This document shows positions 6,143-9,170 of a DNA stretch of 9,170 bases, one piece after another. Below the pieces are notes generated by a model that made no database searches, was not told the origin of the DNA, and worked only from the letters and a program-made list of their open reading frames with translations. Position 1 is the first letter of the stretch; the number at the start of each line of letters is the position of its first letter. The position numbers and the translations under genes are program-made. Origin of the DNA: Actinomycetota bacterium (GTDB taxonomy: Bacteria > Actinomycetota > Aquicultoria > Aquicultorales > Aquicultoraceae). The stretch covers positions 1 through 9,170 of the forward strand of contig JASEIR010000094.1 of NCBI GenBank assembly GCA_030017355.1. The letters run 5' to 3'.

Positions 6143-7800
6143 ATCGGATTTAATACCTTGTCCAATGCTAATCTTGCTGCGACGAGTGGATCTATGAAAG
6201 TGTTTTCCATATCCTGCTCGATATCTCGCTTATTAGAGAGATATGTAATGCGATCCTGCATCCTTCTCCTGAGGAACTGGAGGTATTCGGTTTTTCTTGT
6301 TGGTTTGTATTTTCTGTCGTAATCTTCGCCAAAAAGGTCAGCTCCATTTTTAGGTATTTGAAGCCCAGGAAACATTGCCCAATCACGCCACTCAATCTCA
6401 CCTCTTGCTATTGCAGTGAGAATGGAGAGTGACAATTGCAAAGGAATGTTGATTTCTTTCCCCGGCAATCCAAAAGCGTGCGTATTCATTACATAGCAGT
6501 CAGTCCCAAGCTTAAATAGCTTCCTAAACTGCTGACAATCAACTGTCAATGGGTGAACCCTAAATGGATTAGCAAATGGCTCTATAACAAGCTTTTCAAG
6601 CTCTTCTGCCGGAACGTTTTCAACACCCTTAGCCCTCATTGTACTAAGAGATGCGCCCATACCAACTGCAAGACCAATATCTGTTATCTTACAAACTGGC
6701 GGTAGCGATGGATCTTTTTGCAGCCAGATTACACTGCCGGGTCTTGGGCAGTGGTCGGCATGATTGAACATATCTCGCGATTTTATGCAGCGTCCGTTGT
6801 CGTTTCTGATATCCTCACAAACCATTAGTCTTTGACCGTAGGTTTCTGTTACGCCAACGTTTTGCGCAGAATAAAAGAAACTAATAGCAGGATCGTTAAA
6901 TTTTACAGCATCCGTCTTGTCAAATAGGCTTGGCTCAAGAGCAACTGAAAGATCTTTGTCAAGGTCGATTAAGAATGCATCGTCATGAATAACTGTGACC
7001 TTTTCATCTTCTCTTAGCGTGCCCCCATGGTCATGACTGTTGGTAAGCGAAGATTTTCCTGAGCCTGAAAGTCCAAACACAGCAATTGGAGGTTTATTGC
7101 CAACAGTCTTAATTCCGCCATGGCAAGCAACCATATTTTGTCTCGTTCCAATAGTCCACGCAAGAGTTAATGTACCTTTTTTCCGTTCACCAAAATAGCG
7201 AAGGCCTAGCAGAGCTGCACAGTTTTCATCCTCATCAATTATGACCAATCCATCAGGAAACCTTGGATCTTTCCATTCTGGATCGGCAATTACTAAAATA
7301 TCGGGTTCCTCGATCAAAGTTGAATTTTTGTATAGATCTACCCACGGTTTCATCCAAGGAGCAAAATTAATGCCCCAGTCAAACATGTTTTTTGCATCTG
7401 TTACTGGGCTGAGCAGGTTGGCTTTTATCATAAAACTAGAGTGAAGACCAACAATAGCTTCGAGCCACAGCCCTTCACGTCTTGTTAGCTGGTATATGGC
7501 TTCACTCAGTATTTTTAGATACTCATCCCGCTCCTTTTTATCCATCTGACGTACAAGCCGCCTTGCCCTAGCTGTACGCCCCATAGTACCCCCATCGTTA
7601 GAAATAAGAATTTTAGCATCTTTTGGAAGCCCAAATTGCTCAGGTTTATGGAAAGGATGCGATGTTGTCATAACCTCTGGCTGTTTAGAGGCCAGGCTAT
7701 AAAGCTCAGGGATTGTTGTCTTCCTGACTGAGTTTGCGTAAAATGCACTTTCGATCATTGCCCTCCATGCTGAGCGTGGGGGTATTTGGATGCTAGCCAT
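6139..7800 (-). CDS. pckA: Phosphoenolpyruvate carboxykinase, divergent ATP-type
   Basis: This 553-residue cytoplasmic enzyme belongs to the ATP-dependent PEP carboxykinase family, which interconverts oxaloacetate + ATP and PEP + CO2 + ADP. Depending on the host it serves gluconeogenesis or CO2 fixation during fermentation. By alignment with E. coli PckA, visible active-site counterparts are R75 in GTMGRTARAR, Y202/K207/K208 in YFGERKKG, H227 in ACHGG, the P-loop GLSGSGKSSL (243-252) with K249, D273/D274 in IHDDAF, and probably R337 in NGRCI. Two signatures differ from classical PckA: Ser replaces Thr in the P-loop, and HDDAF replaces the usual GDDEH metal-site motif. This points to a separate subfamily, probably still active. 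The ATG follows AGGAGG at about 9 bases. It is monocistronic as far as seen, divergent from the hemerythrin-like gene and convergent with the ATPase. The nucleotide preference (ATP rather than GTP) is inferred from family membership only. Confidence 0.92.
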   Translation of the reverse strand: MASIQIPPRSAWRAMIESAFYANSVRKTTIPELYSLASKQPEVMTTSHPFHKPEQFGLPKDAKILISNDGGTMGRTARARRLVRQMDKKERDEYLKILSEAIYQLTRREGLWLEAIVGLHSSFMIKANLLSPVTDAKNMFDWGINFAPWMKPWVDLYKNSTLIEEPDILVIADPEWKDPRFPDGLVIIDEDENCAALLGLRYFGERKKGTLTLAWTIGTRQNMVACHGGIKTVGNKPPIAVFGLSGSGKSSLTNSHDHGGTLREDEKVTVIHDDAFLIDLDKDLSVALEPSLFDKTDAVKFNDPAISFFYSAQNVGVTETYGQRLMVCEDIRNDNGRCIKSRDMFNHADHCPRPGSVIWLQKDPSLPPVCKITDIGLAVGMGASLSTMRAKGVENVPAEELEKLVIEPFANPFRVHPLTVDCQQFRKLFKLGTDCYVMNTHAFGLPGKEINIPLQLSLSILTAIARGEIEWRDWAMFPGLQIPKNGADLFGEDYDRKYKPTRKTEYLQFLRRRMQDRITYLSNKRDIEQDMENTFIDPLVAARLALDKVLNPI

Positions 7801-7836
7801 TAAATAATTCCTCCTCGCATATTTTCACCTATTAGT

Positions 7837-7866
7837 AGGATACTGTTTTTTTAGGTATTTTGGCAA
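7837..7866 (-). promoter_or_regulatory. Candidate promoter of the PEP carboxykinase gene
   Basis: On the reverse strand TTGCCA (7861-7866, 5 of 6) and TATCCT (7837-7842, 4 of 6) are 18 bases apart, giving a leader of about 30 nt that carries the GAGGAGG ribosome binding site. An imperfect dyad GTCTT/AAGAC with a TTTGCAAA core (7881-7898) lies about 15 bases upstream of the -35. It could be an activator site, or it could overlap an alternative -35 (TTGCAA). Confidence 0.4.
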
Positions 7867-8041
7867 ATAAGCGGTAGATTGTCTTGTTTGCAAAAGACGT
7901 GGTTTTCCATGTAAGTCTCTTCGCTTTAAGCTATTTTAGAACCTTGATTGAAAACTTACTAGCCTAAATGAAGGGCATATCCCTAAGCCTGACCCAAAAG
8001 CCACTAAGGTAAATATTCCTTAAGAACCTTTATGGCCATGC

Positions 8042-8082
8042 CGATGATACTCTCAATTAAACGATGATTACTTTCAATTAAA
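8042..8082 (+). repeat. Two tandem imperfect copies of a ~20-bp CGATGAT..TCAATTAAA unit
   Basis: Copy 1 (8042-8061) and copy 2 (8062-8082) lie head to tail. Both begin CGATGAT and end TCAATTAAA, and they differ by a one-base insertion and one substitution between these ends. They lie 31-71 bases upstream of the hemerythrin-like gene. This suggests a recent small duplication or repeated binding sites. Confidence 0.65.
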
Positions 8083-8086
8083 GTAA
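8068..8086. promoter_or_regulatory. Operator-like dyad TTACTTT-N5-AAAGTAA
   Basis: TTACTTT (8068-8074) and AAAGTAA (8080-8086) are perfect inverted 7-mers around CAATT, centred 36 bases before the hemerythrin-like ATG and overlapping the second tandem copy. The position fits a repressor operator near the transcription start. The sequence does not match Fur, PerR, Rex or FNR boxes that I know. Confidence 0.45.
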
Positions 8087-8112
8087 CAGTTGTAGCACTA
8101 AAGGAGGACTAC

Positions 8113-8526
8113 ATGCCAAACTTGATCAATGAACTTAGAATGGAACACCTAGATTTATCTGTATCTTTTGGAAATCTCAAGCATCTTGTTGCTGCTCCAG
8201 AATCAGGCTGGAGAGAACTACAGTCAGTTAAGGCGGCAATTTTAGCACATGTTGAGAAAGAGAACCAAGAATTATATCCAAAACTACGAGAAGCCGCGTT
8301 TAATAACCTTAGACTTCAACGTATCCTGGATTGGTTTACCCGTGAAAATGCAAGAATATCAGCTGCTTTGGTTGAATTTCTTGATAAATATTCTAAAGGT
8401 GGCTCTCCCTTTGCTTTTAGGCGGGATTTTAACCGCTTAGATACAATTTTTAACGCGTTGATTAGGCAGGAAGAGGCAGTGCTTTTTAACGAATATCTAG
8501 ATATCTCTCTTGATACAGTTGCCTAA
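8113..8526 (+). CDS. Small hemerythrin-like (HHE) helical protein with incomplete metal-ligand set
   Basis: This 137-residue cytoplasmic protein is helical, and its length and motifs fit the HHE cation-binding (hemerythrin-like) family, whose diiron members bind oxygen or NO or serve iron handling. It has H12 in RMEHLDL, H46-x3-E50 in the AHVEKENQELYP motif, and E120/E121 in IRQEEAVLF, which matches the fourth-helix ligand motif. Two positions that are normally histidine appear changed: N79 in TRENARIS (usually EH) and L116, four residues before E120. One iron site may thus be lost or altered, so diiron oxygen binding should not be assumed. AAGGAGG (8101-8107) sits five bases before the ATG, so the start is secure. 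The gene is probably monocistronic, ending at the terminator 8610-8634. A dyad and tandem repeats upstream suggest specific regulation. It could instead be a structural four-helix protein. Confidence 0.75.
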   Translation: MPNLINELRMEHLDLSVSFGNLKHLVAAPESGWRELQSVKAAILAHVEKENQELYPKLREAAFNNLRLQRILDWFTRENARISAALVEFLDKYSKGGSPFAFRRDFNRLDTIFNALIRQEEAVLFNEYLDISLDTVA

Positions 8527-8544
8527 ATTTAACGAATATCTAGA
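8485..8544 (+). repeat. 17-bp direct repeat TTTAACGAATATCTAGA spanning the stop codon
   Basis: Copy 1 (8485-8501) is within the last codons of the hemerythrin-like gene (encoding part of FNEYLD), and copy 2 (8528-8544) begins two bases after the TAA. The period is 43 bases. The flanking tail to 8590 is rich in CTAG and TCTAGA. The pattern looks like slippage or a tandem duplication of the gene end. Confidence 0.65.
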
Positions 8545-8572
8545 ATCTAGAACTGTAGTCTAGCTATGGCTA

Positions 8573-8600
8573 TTAACTATAACTAGCCAGCTGATATAAT
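8573..8600 (+). promoter_or_regulatory. Promoter-like sequence with extended -10, immediately before a terminator
   Basis: TGATATAAT (8592-8600) is a perfect extended -10, with TTAACT (8573-8578, 4 of 6) spaced 16 bases upstream of TATAAT. A transcript starting near 8607 would enter the terminator at 8610-8634 at once, so a useful promoter role is doubtful. Confidence 0.25.
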
Positions 8601-8609
8601 AAATAGCCG

Positions 8610-8634
8610 ATGCCCCTCATGGGGGCATTTTTTT
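8610..8634 (+). terminator. Rho-independent terminator after the hemerythrin-like gene
   Basis: ATGCCCC (8610-8616) pairs with GGGGCAT (8622-8628) around a 5-base loop, directly followed by a T run (8628-8634). It is a clean GC-rich stem with a T tract, 83 bases after the stop codon, and it separates that gene from rpmA. Confidence 0.85.
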
Positions 8635-8718
8635 GGCTTGGGGTTTTGGATTTTAGATAAAGATTGCTTCAAAAATTTTTTGTTATTAGGCATTGCAAAC
8701 AAACGTTCAGCACTGTAA

Positions 8719-8747
8719 TTGACAAAAGTTAAACAGGCTCATATAAT
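8719..8747 (+). promoter_or_regulatory. Full-consensus sigma-70/A promoter of rpmA
   Basis: TTGACA (8719-8724) and TATAAT (8742-8747) are both perfect and separated by exactly 17 bases. Transcription should begin near 8754, giving a leader of about 45 nt with GAGGTGAT (8789-8796) as ribosome binding site. This is the strongest promoter in the window, as expected for a ribosomal protein gene. Confidence 0.92.
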
Positions 8748-8800
8748 GGTTTGGACGCAATTTACTCCAAAATGTTTTTTTCATGATTGAGGTGATATAG

Positions 8801-9070
8801 ATGGCGCATAAAAAGGGAATGGGAAGCACAAGAAATGGCCGGGATAGTCAGTCTAAGCGCCTAGGCGTCAAAGTTTTTGGTGGCCAATATGTCAAGGCTG
8901 GAAATATTATTGTGCGCCAGCGTGGTACCAAAATTAAGCCAGGCAATAATGTTGGGCTTGGTCGTGATTATACTATCTTCGCACTAATGGACGGATATGT
9001 TGTTTTTGAAGGTCACGGTAAAAACGGTCGCAAGGTTAGCGTATTAAGCGAAGCTATAGCTCAAGCTTAA
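8801..9070 (+). CDS. rpmA: Large ribosomal subunit protein bL27
   Basis: The 89-residue product is a full-length bL27 of the 50S subunit, whose N-terminal tail reaches the peptidyl transferase centre and helps position tRNA. It opens with MAHKKGMGSTRNGRDS and has the conserved SKRLGVKVFGGQ, GNIIVRQRGT and FALMDGYVVFE segments. The Gly that normally follows HKKG is Met7 here. The protein begins directly with the mature-type end after Met1 and has no Firmicutes-type extension that would need Prp protease cleavage. The start is fixed by GAGGTGAT eight bases upstream end to end and by the family N-terminus. The usual upstream partner rplU (bL21) is absent: the gene has its own consensus promoter and its own terminators on both sides, so it is a single-gene unit here. 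Confidence 0.97.
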   Translation: MAHKKGMGSTRNGRDSQSKRLGVKVFGGQYVKAGNIIVRQRGTKIKPGNNVGLGRDYTIFALMDGYVVFEGHGKNGRKVSVLSEAIAQA

Positions 9071-9087
9071 ATTTATCAAACCTTGCC

Positions 9088-9115
9088 AAAGCCACAGGAA
9101 ACTGTGGCTTTTTTT
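9088..9115 (+). terminator. Strong rho-independent terminator after rpmA
   Basis: AAAGCCACAG (9088-9097) pairs perfectly with CTGTGGCTTT (9102-9111) around a GAAA tetraloop, and the T run extends from 9109 to 9115. It lies 18 bases after the rpmA stop. Confidence 0.93.
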
Positions 9116-9129
9116 ATGCGCAGCAGAAT

Positions 9130-9167
9130 CCCCCCGCTTTGCGGGGGAGTTCAAATAAGGCGAAGCC
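9130..9167. repeat. REP-like palindromic element at the right edge
   Basis: CCCCCGC (9131-9137) and GCGGGGG (9141-9147) form a perfect 7-bp stem with a TTT loop, and GGC-GAA-GCC (9159-9167) follows as a second mini-palindrome. It comes after the rpmA terminator, has no T tract and is much more GC-rich than its surroundings. It looks like a dispersed extragenic palindrome, cut by the window end. Confidence 0.5.
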
Positions 9168-9170
9168 GTT

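Larger units (their letters stand above)
7801..8112. other. Divergent promoter region between PEP carboxykinase and hemerythrin-like genes
   Basis: This 312-bp stretch has no coding frame with a plausible ribosome binding site. The left third holds the PEP carboxykinase leader and promoter candidate. The middle (about 7900-8040) is AT-rich with several short imperfect inverted repeats, such as AAGG/CCTT around 8010-8025. The right end holds the tandem repeat and dyad described separately, then an AAGGAGG site for the rightward gene. I could not pick a convincing -35/-10 pair for the rightward gene. Confidence 0.6.

Noticed and set aside
8249..8440. 63-codon plus-strand frame inside the hemerythrin-like gene
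   Set aside because: It is out of frame within a gene that has a clear ribosome binding site and family motifs, and has no ribosome binding site of its own.
1..9170. CRISPR array, IS element or prophage
   Set aside because: No regularly spaced repeats, transposase, integrase or phage genes are present. The repeats found are isolated pairs.

Overview
The window is about 9.2 kb of moderately AT-rich bacterial DNA with strong AGGAGG-type ribosome binding sites, sigma-70/sigma-A-type promoters and rho-independent terminators. The L27 protein starts directly at MAHKKG and lacks the cleaved N-terminal extension typical of Firmicutes. Together with an ATP-type PEP carboxykinase, a NarL-type sensor pair and frequent AGA/AGG/ATA codons, this suggests a little-studied, perhaps anaerobic or deep-branching lineage. 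I cannot place it to phylum with confidence. No tRNA, rRNA, CRISPR, IS element or phage gene was seen.

Layout: (1) 1-153, minus strand: the 5' part of a cysteine-rich, B-box-like zinc-binding protein that runs off the left edge. (2) 154-663: a 510-bp divergent intergenic region with a six-codon mini-ORF behind a perfect Shine-Dalgarno and a 22-bp dyad just upstream of the next gene. (3) 664-3352, plus: a two-gene operon of a NarL/FixJ response regulator followed by its likely partner, a membrane GAF-PAS-HisKA_3 histidine kinase. (4) 3353-3520: a spacer with a G-rich repeat that fits the G-quadruplex pattern. (5) 3521-6142, plus: a P2-like cation-transporting P-type ATPase. (6) 6139-7800, minus: a divergent ATP-type PEP carboxykinase, convergent with the ATPase and sharing its stop codon in a TTAA. 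(7) 7801-8112: a divergent promoter region with tandem repeats and a TTACTTT/AAAGTAA dyad. (8) 8113-8526, plus: a small hemerythrin-like protein that lacks two of the expected metal-ligand histidines. (9) 8527-8800: a CTAG-rich duplicated tail, a terminator and a full-consensus promoter. (10) 8801-9070, plus: rpmA (ribosomal protein L27) standing alone, followed by a strong terminator and a REP-like palindrome at the right edge.

The genes do not form one pathway. The kinase/regulator pair is a self-contained signalling unit whose stimulus and targets cannot be read here. The ATPase, PEP carboxykinase, hemerythrin-like protein and L27 look like separate transcription units. I found no clearly new multi-gene system. 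The best leads are the degenerate hemerythrin with its operator-like repeats, the solitary rpmA with a consensus promoter, the unusual ion-site residues of the ATPase, the divergent motifs of the PEP carboxykinase, the partial zinc protein, and the leader region of the two-component operon.
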